Assembly: GCA_902782305.1 (NCBI GenBank)
Contig: CACZMV010000020.1
Location: forward strand, 1-64,000
Source of the DNA: an uncultured Prevotellaceae bacterium
GTDB taxonomy: Bacteria > Bacteroidota > Bacteroidia > Bacteroidales > Bacteroidaceae
Reading direction: 5' to 3'
DNA: 64,000 bases
Made by a program: the position numbers and the translations under genes. Position 1 is the first letter of the stretch. Every line of letters begins with the position of its first letter. Under the pieces are notes generated by a model, which was given only the letters and a program-made list of their open reading frames with translations, had not been told where the DNA came from and searched no databases. Positions 44,385 through 53,381 of this stretch are shown in pieces.

Positions 44385-45533
44385 TTATTCTTCAATTTTC
44401 TTTGTGTAGCACCTACGACGTTTCACAAACAGGGGCTTCAGTGGTTTCCACTGTGTCAGTTCCCTCATGTTGTTCTCCAATTGAGGACCCGTTTCTGCCC
44501 ATGTGAATCCACATTTATTATAAATAGGTATTAAGTCGTCAAAGAACAGCGCATTCACGCCCAGCCCCTGGTAGTCAGGACGAACGGCTATGAGCAACAT
44601 CTCCGCATGATCCTCCTTCTTCCATTTCAGCGACTTCAGCAAGTGCCACCATCCAAAGGGCCACATCTTGCCCTTCGACTTCTGTAATGCTTTGTTCAGA
44701 CTACCCATCGTCACAGCCAGACCTACCATCTCGTCCTTGTCGTTCAGTATGACGGGTAATAGCTTCAGGTCTATCAGACTGATGTATTTCTTCAGGAATT
44801 CGTCCACCTGCTTGCCCGATAGCTTCGAATATCCGAATATCGGCTTGTAGGCCTCGTTCAGCAGACTGAACATCTCTCTGCCGTATCCATTTAAGATGTC
44901 ATGAGCAGTCTTCTTGACTACCCTCAGACCTATCTGCTCCCTCGCATACTGTGCCACACGGGCATATTTCGCAGGTACCTCTTGGGGTATGTTGATGCGA
45001 ATCTGTAACCAGTCGGTCTCTTTCTCCATGCCCAGTTGTTCCATGTGCTTGGGGTAATATTCTGGATTGTAGTAGGTGTTCATCGAGCCCTCTAGGTCGA
45101 AGTCCTCTATCAACATACCCTCCTTGTCAAAGTCTGATATGCCCATCGGACCCTGCAGGGTGTCCATGCCTTTCTCCTTTCCCCATTTCTCTACAGCCTC
45201 TATCAGTGCTTTCGACACGATGGGGTCGTCAATAAACTCAATCATCGAGAATCTGACGTTCTTCGACTGCCAGCGCTCGTTAGCCCTGTGGTTGATAATA
45301 CCCACTATGCGACCAACGGCTATCTCGTCGCGATAAGCCACGAAGGCTTGTACGTCAGAAAAATCTAGTCCAGGGTTCTTCTCAGGAACGAAAAAGTCAA
45401 TAAGGTCCTGTTCCCAATCGGGCACGTATTGTGGGCAGTTGCAGTAGATGTCATCCGTAACGTGGATGAAATCCTTCATTTCCTGCTTGGTTTTTACACG
45501 CACAATGTTTACATCGTTCCTTACCAACTTCAT
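44385..45533 (-). CDS. GNAT-like acyltransferase-fold protein
   Basis: A 382-residue cytoplasmic protein. The C-terminal part ('MLLIAVRPDYQGLGVNALFF') carries the acyl-CoA-binding loop of GNAT acetyltransferases, and the N-terminal part ('AFVAYRDEIAVGRIVGIINH') looks like a second, degenerate GNAT half. Similar long Bacteroidetes proteins are annotated as N-acetyltransferases of unknown substrate. As first gene of the minus-strand run it may start or modify the lipid. Its upstream region has only a weak -7 box (TAATTTTG, minus strand, 45583-45590). Confidence 0.75.
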   Translation of the reverse strand: MKLVRNDVNIVRVKTKQEMKDFIHVTDDIYCNCPQYVPDWEQDLIDFFVPEKNPGLDFSDVQAFVAYRDEIAVGRIVGIINHRANERWQSKNVRFSMIEFIDDPIVSKALIEAVEKWGKEKGMDTLQGPMGISDFDKEGMLIEDFDLEGSMNTYYNPEYYPKHMEQLGMEKETDWLQIRINIPQEVPAKYARVAQYAREQIGLRVVKKTAHDILNGYGREMFSLLNEAYKPIFGYSKLSGKQVDEFLKKYISLIDLKLLPVILNDKDEMVGLAVTMGSLNKALQKSKGKMWPFGWWHLLKSLKWKKEDHAEMLLIAVRPDYQGLGVNALFFDDLIPIYNKCGFTWAETGPQLENNMRELTQWKPLKPLFVKRRRCYTKKIEE

Positions 45534-45680
45534 TTTTTAACTTTTTCCTTCTAAAAAACCTTATATTTGTACAAATCGGGTGCAAAATTACTAAATTTTT
45601 CGCAGAAAACTCTCTTTTTTATTCAGTTTTTGTGTTCGTTATGTTATTTCTTGACTATTTCTTTAAAATACGCGAATAAA

Positions 45681-45712
45681 TTTGGTATATTGGTATAAAA
45701 ATCGTACCTTTG
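45681..45712 (+). promoter_or_regulatory. fabD promoter
   Basis: TTTG at 45681-45684 and TACCTTTG at 45705-45712 with a 20-bp spacer, 37 bp before the fabD ATG. Confidence 0.75.
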
Positions 45713-45749
45713 CACCCGTTTTTTGAAACATATTAATTAAAAGTAAGAT

Positions 45750-46640
45750 ATGAAAGCATTTGTTTTTCCCGGTCAGGGAGCACAGTTTGTTGGTATGGGC
45801 AAGGACCTGTACGACACCAATGAGAAGGCAAAAGAATTGTTTGAGAAGGCTAACGAGATTCTGGGCTACAGAATTACAGACATCATGTTCGAGGGTACTG
45901 ATGAGGATTTGAAGCAGACCAAGGTGACACAGCCTGCCGTATTCCTGCACTCTGTTATCAGCGCTATCTGCATGGGCGACGCTTTCGACCCCAAGATGAC
46001 TGCTGGTCACTCTCTGGGTGAGTTCTCTGCCCTGACAGCTGCTGGCGCACTGTCTTTCGAGGATGGTCTGAAGCTGGTTTACGCTCGTGCTATGGCTATG
46101 CAGAAGGCTTGCGAGGCCGCTCCTTCCACCATGGCCGCTATCATTGGCTTGCCCGATGAGAAAGTAGAAGAGATTTGCGCAGGTATCAACCGCGAGGGCA
46201 ACGTAGTGGTTTGCGCTAATTATAACAATCCTGGTCAGCTGGTTATCTCTGGTAATGTAGAGGCTATCAACGAGGCTTGCGAACAGCTGAAGGCTGCTGG
46301 TGCCAAGCGTGCTCTGCCTCTGAAGGTGGGTGGCGCTTTCCACTCTCCACTGATGCAGCCTGCCAAGGACGAATTGCAGGCAGCTATCGAGAAGACCGAC
46401 ATCAAGGCTCCTAAGTGCCCTGTTTATCAGAATGTAGATGGCAAGCCCCATACCGATCCCGCTGAGATCAAGGCTAACCTCATTGCTCAGCTGACTTCAA
46501 GCGTACGCTGGACCCAGTGCGTACAGAATATGATTGCCGATGGTGCCGACGACTTCACAGAGTGTGGTCCTGGCAAGGCCCTGCAAGGCATGATTGCAAA
46601 AATCAACAAGGAAGTTTCCGCTCATGGAATCGCAGAGTAA
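45750..46640 (+). CDS. fabD: malonyl-CoA:ACP transacylase
   Basis: A 296-residue enzyme with 'FPGQGAQFVGMG' at the N-terminus, the nucleophile Ser88 in 'GHSLGEF', a catalytic His in 'GGAFHSPLM', and the final 'FTECGPGKALQGM'. It loads malonyl groups on ACP for fatty acid synthesis and, here, could also feed the divergent lipid cluster. Its 3' end overlaps the next gene by 17 nt. Confidence 0.95.
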   Translation: MKAFVFPGQGAQFVGMGKDLYDTNEKAKELFEKANEILGYRITDIMFEGTDEDLKQTKVTQPAVFLHSVISAICMGDAFDPKMTAGHSLGEFSALTAAGALSFEDGLKLVYARAMAMQKACEAAPSTMAAIIGLPDEKVEEICAGINREGNVVVCANYNNPGQLVISGNVEAINEACEQLKAAGAKRALPLKVGGAFHSPLMQPAKDELQAAIEKTDIKAPKCPVYQNVDGKPHTDPAEIKANLIAQLTSSVRWTQCVQNMIADGADDFTECGPGKALQGMIAKINKEVSAHGIAE

Positions 46641-48282
46641 AACTATCATCTATCAGGTTTTCACCCGTTTATACGGTAATCGCAATACTACTCGCAAAGA
46701 GAATGGAACGATAGCCGACAACGGTTGTGGCAAACTGAATGATTTCACGCCCACTGTCCTGAAGAATATCAGGCAGATGGGCGTGAGCCATATTTGGTAC
46801 ACAGGTGTCATCCGTCATGCCTCACAGACGGACTACACAAGTTACGGCATCCCTCGTCAGCACCCCGCCATTGTGAAGGGTAGGGCAGGCTCACCCTATG
46901 CCATTACCGACTATTATGACATTGACCCCGACTTGGCTGTCGATGTCAAACAGCGCATGAAGGAGTTCGAGGCCTTGGTAGCGCGCACCCATGAGGCTGG
47001 TCTGAAAGTCATCATCGACTTTGTGCCCAACCATGTGGCTCGTCAGTATCACTCCATCTGCAAGCCTAAGAAGGTGCAGGATTTGGGCGAGGCGGACAAT
47101 ACAGCCCATGGCTTTGACCCTCAGAACAACTTCTACTATTGTCCTGGTCAGCGCTTCACTCCTTACTTCGACCTCTATCAGGGCGCAACGGAACCTTATC
47201 TCGAAGAACCAGCCAAGGCTACGGGTAACGACCATTTCGACAATGCCCCAGGCCGTACCGATTGGTATGAGACCGTGAAGCTGAACTATGGCGTGGACTA
47301 CTATGCAGGCAAGATTGGACATTTCGACCCCATTCCTGACACATGGCAGAAGATGACCGATATCCTGCTGTTCTGGGCCAAGAAGGGCATCGACGGCTTC
47401 CGTTGCGATATGGCCGAGATGGTACCTGCCGAGTTCTGGCAGTATGCCACCACCATCGTCAAGAAGAAGTATAAGCACCTCGTATTCGTTGGCGAGGTGT
47501 ATAATCCCTATGAGTATCGTCACTATCTGGCTGCCGGCTTCGATTGGCTCTACGACAAGGTGGGCATGTACGACACCATGCGTAGTGTCATTTGCGGACA
47601 TGCTTCTACCCATGCCATCACGCAGGCATGGCAACAGACTGACGACATCCGCGACCACATGCTCTACTTCCTCGAGAATCACGACGAACAGCGCATTGCC
47701 AGCGATTTCTTTGCAGCCAGTGCCCAGAAGGGTGTGCCAGCCATGATAGCCTCTGTGCTCATGCAACAGAATCCCTTCATGCTGTATGCTGGCCAGGAGT
47801 ATGGCGAACGAGGCATGGACCGTGAGGGCTTCAGTGGCAACGACGGACGCACCACCATCTTCGACTATTGGAACATCGACACCCTGTGTCGTGCTGCCAA
47901 CCATCAGTTGGCCAGCGACGAACAGGCACTCAGCGACATCCATGCAAAGACCCTTCAGTTGGCCGCTCAGGAAAAAGCTGTTAGCCAGGGTGTCTTCTTC
48001 GACCTCATGTATGTCAATCCGCACCTCCAGCGCCAGTATGCCTTCCTGCGTCATGTCAAGGGCGAGCTGTTGCTGGTAGTAGTCAATTTCGAATCTTACG
48101 ATGTCACCATCGATGTCAACGTTCCCAGTCATGCCTTCGACTATCTGAGCATGAAGGAGAAGAAAGCCATTGCTGTCGACTTGCTGACCAAGGAGAAGTT
48201 GGCTGTTTCGTTGAAGAAGGATGGTCCTGTACGCATGGAGATAAAAGCCAATGGCGCACGAGTTTGGAAAGTGAAATTGTAA
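46624..48282 (+). CDS. GH13 alpha-amylase-family enzyme
   Basis: A 552-residue cytoplasmic (no signal peptide) GH13 enzyme. The (beta/alpha)8 signatures are present: 'VIIDFVPNHV', nucleophile Asp262 in 'DGFRCDMAEM', acid/base Glu291 in 'FVGEVYNP', and Asp354 in 'ENHDEQR'. It ends in a small beta domain. It should hydrolyse or rearrange alpha-glucans such as glycogen or maltodextrin. ATG 46624 overlaps the fabD end; a read-through transcript from fabD is likely. Confidence 0.9.
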   Translation: MESQSKTIIYQVFTRLYGNRNTTRKENGTIADNGCGKLNDFTPTVLKNIRQMGVSHIWYTGVIRHASQTDYTSYGIPRQHPAIVKGRAGSPYAITDYYDIDPDLAVDVKQRMKEFEALVARTHEAGLKVIIDFVPNHVARQYHSICKPKKVQDLGEADNTAHGFDPQNNFYYCPGQRFTPYFDLYQGATEPYLEEPAKATGNDHFDNAPGRTDWYETVKLNYGVDYYAGKIGHFDPIPDTWQKMTDILLFWAKKGIDGFRCDMAEMVPAEFWQYATTIVKKKYKHLVFVGEVYNPYEYRHYLAAGFDWLYDKVGMYDTMRSVICGHASTHAITQAWQQTDDIRDHMLYFLENHDEQRIASDFFAASAQKGVPAMIASVLMQQNPFMLYAGQEYGERGMDREGFSGNDGRTTIFDYWNIDTLCRAANHQLASDEQALSDIHAKTLQLAAQEKAVSQGVFFDLMYVNPHLQRQYAFLRHVKGELLLVVVNFESYDVTIDVNVPSHAFDYLSMKEKKAIAVDLLTKEKLAVSLKKDGPVRMEIKANGARVWKVKL

Positions 48283-48290
48283 AAGAAAAT

Positions 48291-48764
48291 ATGAGCGACG
48301 ATTTTGCTTTAAACGAGCATAACAAGGATGAATTTCCCCCTGCCCATACGGCAGAGCATTTGCTCAACCAGACCATGATACGCCTCTTCGGATGCGAGCG
48401 TTCCTATAATGCACACATCGAGCGCAAGAAGAGCAAGATGAGTTTCTATCTCGACCGCAAGCCCTCCCGTCAGGAGGAGAAGGAGATAGAGTGTGAGATG
48501 CAGCGTCTTATCGACGAAGACCTGCCCGTCACCTTCGAGTTCTGTAAGCTCAGCGAACTGCCCGATGAGATCTCCCTCGACCGTCTTCCTGACGATGTGT
48601 CAGACACCATCCGTCTGGTTCGCATTGGCGACTACGATGTCTGTCCCTGCATTGGCAAACATGTCCGCTCCACTGCTCAGATAGGTCGTTTCGAAATGCT
48701 GGGCACCAATTGGGACGAACATGAGAAGTCCTTCCGCGTCCGCTTCAAAATCATTGCTCCGTAA
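48291..48764 (+). CDS. AlaX-like / tRNA-SAD domain protein
   Basis: A 157-residue protein resembling the second additional domain of threonyl- and alanyl-tRNA synthetases. Metal ligands are visible: His19 and His23 in 'AHTAEHLL', and the later Cys and His in 'CPCIGKHV'. Stand-alone versions (AlaX) hydrolyse mischarged tRNA, such as Ser-tRNA(Ala). Editing is likely but the tRNA is unknown. It starts 8 nt after the GH13 stop and ends the operon; a terminator follows. Confidence 0.8.
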   Translation: MSDDFALNEHNKDEFPPAHTAEHLLNQTMIRLFGCERSYNAHIERKKSKMSFYLDRKPSRQEEKEIECEMQRLIDEDLPVTFEFCKLSELPDEISLDRLPDDVSDTIRLVRIGDYDVCPCIGKHVRSTAQIGRFEMLGTNWDEHEKSFRVRFKIIAP

Positions 48765-48794
48765 AATAAATTCATTGCTTTACAATCAATAAAC

Positions 48795-48827
48795 AATGGG
48801 GTTGTCTTTCGGCAATCCCATTATTTT
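48795..48827 (+). terminator. terminator of the fabD operon
   Basis: AATGGGGTTG pairs with CAATCCCATT around TCTTTCGG, followed by ATTTTTAT. It marks the boundary to the accessory region. Confidence 0.8.
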
Positions 48828-49288
48828 TATCTCTTAAAGTTCGTGCGCCTGCGATTACAACTTGGTTTTACGGCAAAGTGAATCCAAATGACGTGCGCCT
48901 TCTGTTCAATCAATAGCTCATCGAAATCTTCGTTGTTCAGATCTGAGATGTCGAGCAATATTGCTGCGTAGCGCAAGGCTTGCTCAATGCCAATACACCT
49001 TATATCAACAGCACACCCTGTTAAGTGATTACTCAGTGTCGCTCCACCCACAGCTTTGTTCACTTCAGGACTTCTGAATCCTGAGTTGATGATGATGGGG
49101 TCATCCCCATCGCCATACAGGCCATTCCATCGTCTTCTCAGTTCCTCTAACCAGCGACATAAACGTTTCAGATTATTCACTTGTTCCTCATTCGGAACGT
49201 TCTCAATTCCCGTTTTCGTTTCGGTTAACTCAGCGAGCGTAAAGTGCTCGCTGAGTTTTGCCTGCTTATTTATACTTACTACTGTCAT
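48827..49288 (-). CDS. M15-family peptidase (endolysin-like)
   Basis: A 153-residue protein of the peptidase M15A group: zinc ligands in 'SNHLTGCAVDIR' (His and Asp) and 'WIHFAV' (His), and 'SGFRSPEVNKAVGGA'. It cleaves peptidoglycan peptides; in Bacteroidetes such proteins recur with DUF3987 and HU/smalltalk genes in mobile-type clusters. No signal peptide. I start at ATG 49288; ATG 49297 is possible. Confidence 0.85.
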   Translation of the reverse strand: MTVVSINKQAKLSEHFTLAELTETKTGIENVPNEEQVNNLKRLCRWLEELRRRWNGLYGDGDDPIIINSGFRSPEVNKAVGGATLSNHLTGCAVDIRCIGIEQALRYAAILLDISDLNNEDFDELLIEQKAHVIWIHFAVKPSCNRRRTNFKR

Positions 49289-49290
49289 AA

Positions 49291-49308
49291 TTCTCAATTA
49301 TCAATTAT
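49291..49308. repeat. TCAATTA heptamer repeat
   Basis: Two TCAATTA units and a partial third directly upstream of the M15 peptidase start and abutting the inverted repeat at 49307. Confidence 0.5.
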
Positions 49309-49344
49309 CGAAATGGCACGTTGGCACGATGGCACGTTTACAGC
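49307..49344. repeat. 38-bp inverted repeat, left copy
   Basis: Begins ATCGAAATGGCACG and contains three 8-bp units TGGCACGW. It matches the reverse complement of 62215-62252 at 35 of 38 positions. The DUF3987 stop codon lies inside its inner end. The two copies bracket about 12.9 kb. Confidence 0.85.
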
Positions 49345-51818
49345 ATCTGTACGCCTGTCTTGCGGAAGGTCGAAAGGCCTGTGGTCGTACCCCTGCCATC
49401 ACTCACTTTCTCTATCAGATGGTCGCTCAGCAGACGGCGCGTCTTACTGCGCACGGCTCCGTCGCTCGTCAGTCCAAAGCAGCGCATCACGTCCTCGCTG
49501 GTGAAGGTCTCAGGCAGTCGGGCAAAGGCCTCGTAGGTCTTTGAGCGACGCTGCACATTCACGCTGGCATCCTTCAACTTGTTGTCGAAATACGCCTCTG
49601 CCATCGCACCAAAGTAGTGGCGCTGACAGGCATACTGGATGTTCACTATCAACTCTGCGAGTTTCCAATCCACCTCGTCCGTTTCGAACTCGCCACACCA
49701 GTAAGTGCCGTCCTGTTTCATCTGGTCCCAATGGCGCATCACGATGAATGGTGCAGCGAAGTTCAGACCATGATAGGCACAGCGTTTCAACAGCATTTCA
49801 TCGGCCTTGGAGTCGTTCTCCTTGGCATCCTCCATACGGCGAGCTGTCCAGTCATAGAGTTCATCTACGATTTTCTGAACGGTCAGTTCACCCTTCATGC
49901 GATCCAACTTTTCCGCCCAATCCTTCAGACGATTGTCGCTGTCGTAGTCAACGTTCGATTCGCGACTCATCATCTCAAAATTAGTAGCTGGCAGAGGGAT
50001 GCAAGTCAAGCGAGTGGCGAGACCTGAACCAAAATTCTGCTCGTTTACTTTCTTCTTCAGGGCGATTGGCGTGCCTGTATAGATGAAGTTCCACGTCACA
50101 TAGAAGTCCTGCAAAATCGAATCATTGTTCGAATACGCCTGACCGTCTTCTTCATTATGGAAAGCTTTCAATTCCAACGACTGCTTGTCAATCCATGATC
50201 CGCCTTTCTGAACCGTCACAGTATTATCCAATTCTGTGTCAAACGTCAGCATGTGCAGCTGCATGGGCTGACCATCCACATCTTCTACACTATTCACCAT
50301 ATCCTGAATGAACTGTGCGTTAGAGGTACGAGCAGGATGCACACGCACAATGACCTTTGGCTTCTTAGGTTTCTCTTTGTTCGCCCCCTTGGTGCGCATC
50401 TGCTCACGATAGGCATTGATAGCCTCCTTACCCACCTTATCGGCTGCCACAATGGGCGAAGCCAGCAGTTTGAACAATCGAGTCGCAAAGCTCTTACCAC
50501 TTGCAGGGTCACCAATAATCAAGGTCGAGTTATTGAGCCTACGCAGTTCCTCTGGACGATGATAGAAGCGATAAGTACACCTTGTCATGAGTGTCATCAG
50601 CAAGCCACCACCAACGAACATGGCCGCAGGAAATTGGTTCTTCTTCAGTCCCTTCGTGATGTCCTTCAACAGCGGAAAGTCCTTGCTCAGCGCCTCAATC
50701 TGTGCGCCCCAGTCCCAGAGCCAACGAGTGATGTCTTCATCGCCAACGACTACCGCCCTTTGTGTCTGCGCTTTCGTAATCTCCTGATACGACTTGCCCG
50801 TTGCCTTCTGAATCGCTTCGAGCATCGCCTTGGATGGATGACTGCTGGCATACTTCTTTTCCTTCTGAGCAATACAACCTGCTGCACTTTCCACCGTCTG
50901 TGCCACATTCTCATCACGTTCGTCGATGATCTCCTTGACCCACGACTGCGACTCCACAATGCGCTGCACTTGGGCTTTGTCGCCATCGAGCATGAGCAAC
51001 AAGTCGGTTGCCAGTTTAAGGCTCTCGTTGTGGCGGTTGCTGTCTGCTGCGCAGGGCAGCTTTTCTGCATAGCGAGCATCAATAATAGACTGTACATCAT
51101 AGCCTCGCCACATTAACGATACTTGCTCAGCGTCCACTTGCCCGCCATCCTCAACCCCTTGTTTAACATTCTTATTGGCCACAGCAGCAGGCTTAGTGTC
51201 AGCACTATGACCAGCACGATACTCAGCATCGTATTTCTCACCAAACTCTTTGTTCTCATACGTAAACAATTCCTTGTCAATATACAAAATATCTGATTCT
51301 TTGCAGATAAACGACATCCTCGACGCATCCTTGCAACTTTCGTCAACCTCCACGCCAAGCACCTCGGCCATAGCGTGCTGGTTATCGATGAGATTACCCT
51401 TCTGGACATCTGCCTTGAAGACAATCTTCAAGCCCTTGCCTGAAGGTGTGATGTAGATAAGAAGAATGCCAAGTTCAGCGGCACGCTGCTTAAAGTCGGC
51501 GGCAGCAAATTCTTCACTCTTCACTCTTAACTCTTCACTTTCTACGTGGTCAACATCCATCACCACGAGACCCGTCAAACGTGTTGCTGCCTGTTTGCGC
51601 CATTGTCCCAGCTTACCAGCCTTCGATGTGGTCTCGTCAAATGTCGCCTGGAAGATAAATGCAGGCAACTTGCGCTTGAGCGCTGCATCATGCGTCTCGC
51701 GATATCTGTCGATGTTCTCGTTCCATTGTGTCGCCTTGACGAGGGCCCAGAATTGGGCCTCGTCCACAGGCAACGTTGGATTACTGAAATTCTTCTGATA
51801 ACAAAATCCCATACTCAA
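49338..51818 (-). CDS. DUF3987 / VirE-type primase-helicase-like protein
   Basis: An 826-residue protein. The N-terminal third resembles the BT4734-like/VirE domain ('VVMDVDHV', 'ITPSGKGLKIVFKAD'), and the rest a DUF3987 P-loop region with Walker A 'IGDPASGKSFATRLF' and a Walker-B-like stretch 'LHMLTFDTELDN'. These proteins are thought to act in replication of mobile elements in Bacteroidetes, by resemblance to primases and D5-type ATPases; no activity is proven. A heptamer repeat (51508-51542) encodes 'SEELRVKSEEF' in frame. The ATG overlaps the upstream gene's stop. Confidence 0.85.
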   Translation of the reverse strand: MSMGFCYQKNFSNPTLPVDEAQFWALVKATQWNENIDRYRETHDAALKRKLPAFIFQATFDETTSKAGKLGQWRKQAATRLTGLVVMDVDHVESEELRVKSEEFAAADFKQRAAELGILLIYITPSGKGLKIVFKADVQKGNLIDNQHAMAEVLGVEVDESCKDASRMSFICKESDILYIDKELFTYENKEFGEKYDAEYRAGHSADTKPAAVANKNVKQGVEDGGQVDAEQVSLMWRGYDVQSIIDARYAEKLPCAADSNRHNESLKLATDLLLMLDGDKAQVQRIVESQSWVKEIIDERDENVAQTVESAAGCIAQKEKKYASSHPSKAMLEAIQKATGKSYQEITKAQTQRAVVVGDEDITRWLWDWGAQIEALSKDFPLLKDITKGLKKNQFPAAMFVGGGLLMTLMTRCTYRFYHRPEELRRLNNSTLIIGDPASGKSFATRLFKLLASPIVAADKVGKEAINAYREQMRTKGANKEKPKKPKVIVRVHPARTSNAQFIQDMVNSVEDVDGQPMQLHMLTFDTELDNTVTVQKGGSWIDKQSLELKAFHNEEDGQAYSNNDSILQDFYVTWNFIYTGTPIALKKKVNEQNFGSGLATRLTCIPLPATNFEMMSRESNVDYDSDNRLKDWAEKLDRMKGELTVQKIVDELYDWTARRMEDAKENDSKADEMLLKRCAYHGLNFAAPFIVMRHWDQMKQDGTYWCGEFETDEVDWKLAELIVNIQYACQRHYFGAMAEAYFDNKLKDASVNVQRRSKTYEAFARLPETFTSEDVMRCFGLTSDGAVRSKTRRLLSDHLIEKVSDGRGTTTGLSTFRKTGVQML
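51508..51542. repeat. CACTCTT heptamer repeat inside the DUF3987 gene
   Basis: Five tandem 7-bp units (plus strand AATTCTT, CACTCTT, CACTCTT, AACTCTT, CACTTTC) within the coding region, read without disrupting the frame. The same repeat type, as AGTGAAG, occurs at 63695-63723. Confidence 0.7.
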
Positions 51819-52108
51819 AGCGTTTGAATGTCAGTAATGTAGAAGGCGTTCTCGTGGCGTTCTTCGCTATTCTTGTCCTGCCACGTGCGATGCTTCCAGA
51901 ATCCCTTCACCACGTATGGCTGGTTCTGATAGTACTGCGTGTCACGGTTCTTCGATGCCAGTTCCCCAGTCATCTCACCATAGATTACATCACCACCACG
52001 CTTCATTGTCACGCCACGGCTCTTAAAGTATTCAGAGCTGCCGTCCTGCTTCTGATACTGGCGCTCAGCGTATGCGCCTACCGCTACAATTGTCACTAAT
52101 GCTTCCAT
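51815..52108 (-). CDS. hypothetical small protein of the mobile region
   Basis: A 97-residue beta-rich protein (start MEALVTI at 52108; ATG 52135 also possible). Segments such as 'VTMKRGGDVIYGEMTGE' and 'QPYVVKGFWKHRTWQDK' could form an OB-type barrel, as in single-strand DNA-binding proteins, but no clear signature is present. It overlaps the primase-like gene by 4 nt, so the two are co-translated and may cooperate in DNA replication. Confidence 0.65.
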   Translation of the reverse strand: MEALVTIVAVGAYAERQYQKQDGSSEYFKSRGVTMKRGGDVIYGEMTGELASKNRDTQYYQNQPYVVKGFWKHRTWQDKNSEERHENAFYITDIQTL

Positions 52109-52121
52109 AGTCTGTCGAATA

Positions 52122-52688
52122 TTAAAGGTTCTCAATTTCTATCTTCATGCCGCTTGTCTCTCCAGCAACCATCTCCAGTACATTCTCCGTGCACTCCAGC
52201 GTAGCTTTCACGCACACGCCGTGTTTCATGAAGAAGTCCATATACACACGAGCCCAATGCAGAGCAGCCTTAGCATCGTCGAAGCCGTCGAGCTCAAACA
52301 GTCGCATCCATTCGCTGTCAGAGTCGTCACACCAAACCGTGTACGAGCCATTATTTTCGAACACACGAATCTTCAAGTTCAGCACCTGAGGCACAGCTTG
52401 GAACTTCACACCCAGCGCATTGATGTCCTTGAAGCGGCTCTTCAGAATCTCCTTGGCGTTCTCGTCGCCAGACATCAGGGCACAACCCATCATGCCTGCA
52501 AGATCCTTCACCTGAATCAACTCGTCCTTCTCGCACAGGTAACGATAGTCACTCTTGTTGTAGGGACTGTCATCATAGAGAGGCTCCAGCTTCTCATCCT
52601 TAGAGGTTACCCACCACTGATTTCCCAAGAACGTTGCGATGGTGGCAACGCCTGAACACTTACCATAAACTACAATCTTATCTTTCAT
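52122..52688 (-). CDS. hypothetical protein of the mobile region
   Basis: A 188-residue soluble acidic protein beginning 'KDKIVVYGKCSGVATIATFLG'. No membrane segment, no recognised domain. Alternating beta and helical stretches; several Cys and Trp. It lies 13 nt upstream of the next gene in a tight minus-strand run of small genes preceding the DUF3987 protein. Confidence 0.7.
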   Translation of the reverse strand: MKDKIVVYGKCSGVATIATFLGNQWWVTSKDEKLEPLYDDSPYNKSDYRYLCEKDELIQVKDLAGMMGCALMSGDENAKEILKSRFKDINALGVKFQAVPQVLNLKIRVFENNGSYTVWCDDSDSEWMRLFELDGFDDAKAALHWARVYMDFFMKHGVCVKATLECTENVLEMVAGETSGMKIEIENL

Positions 52689-52704
52689 AACTCAATACTC
52701 CTTA

Positions 52705-53043
52705 TTAACAAAACTCCAACAAATCCAACTCTCTGTCTATCAGCGCATCTTTCGCCTCCTTGGTTTCACGGTCAATCACCGCCAGCACCTTTGGCGTGCC
52801 GATGTCCTTGGGAATACTCTCATAGACCTTGATACGCTCCACGCTTTCCTTCACCCAGCCGTGTTCCAGTCGGCGAATAAGCAAGTTGTGCTGCTTAGGT
52901 TGCGGTTTGCGGTTGTAACGGTCAAACCAGATGATAAACTCGCCGTCTTCAGTCTCTTCCAGCCAGAGACGGCCCTCAACTTTGAACCCCTTCTTCAGAA
53001 GGTTCATCACGATACTCTCGTTCTTGAATTCTACTCTTTTCAT
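52705..53043 (-). CDS. hypothetical protein of the mobile region
   Basis: A 112-residue protein; start MKRVEF at 53043 is preferred to an earlier ATG (53109), which would overlap the gene upstream's spacer more than its neighbours do. Sequence 'VEGRLWLEETEDGEFIIWFD' suggests a beta hairpin; the rest is helical and charged. Not recognised. Confidence 0.65.
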   Translation of the reverse strand: MKRVEFKNESIVMNLLKKGFKVEGRLWLEETEDGEFIIWFDRYNRKPQPKQHNLLIRRLEHGWVKESVERIKVYESIPKDIGTPKVLAVIDRETKEAKDALIDRELDLLEFC

Positions 53044-53126
53044 AATCTTGCGGATTGTGAGTGAAGGGTGTCGGAATTTGGCCATTTTCACTACGTAGAC
53101 TTCCTTCACTTGTCTTCGCTCGATTA

Positions 53127-53369
53127 CTACTTAATGATTACTTCTGTGGTTCCTTTCAGGCGAACCACGCCTCCCCCTTTACCGGCATTATTCATACCGT
53201 CGCTCATCTGCCACTGCTTGCACTTGAACTTCTGTTCCACCACCATCATCTTCAGTGCACAGAATCTTGTTCCGTCATTCTTGATGCACTTGTGTTGGCA
53301 ACTGGCGCAGCAGCGCTTCACTTTCACACCATGAGCGTTTCTTACGCTCGTAATTCTTATCTTATCCAT
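53127..53369 (-). CDS. small cysteine-rich protein
   Basis: An 80-residue basic protein with six Cys in 'CCASCQHKCIK' and 'CALKMMVVEQKFKCKQW', probably a zinc- or iron-binding knuckle. C-terminal 'AGKGGGVVRLKG' is glycine-rich. Similar short Cys proteins are frequent in Bacteroidetes mobile-element clusters. Possible DNA-binding or regulatory function, not shown. Confidence 0.7.
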   Translation of the reverse strand: MDKIRITSVRNAHGVKVKRCCASCQHKCIKNDGTRFCALKMMVVEQKFKCKQWQMSDGMNNAGKGGGVVRLKGTTEVIIK

Positions 53370-53381
53370 AACTTCAATTCT

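Noticed and set aside
46891-48132. Long open frame (413 codons) on the minus strand opposite the GH13 gene
   Set aside because: The plus-strand frame has all GH13 motifs and correct overlap with fabD. The antisense frame has no recognisable domain and arises from codon bias.
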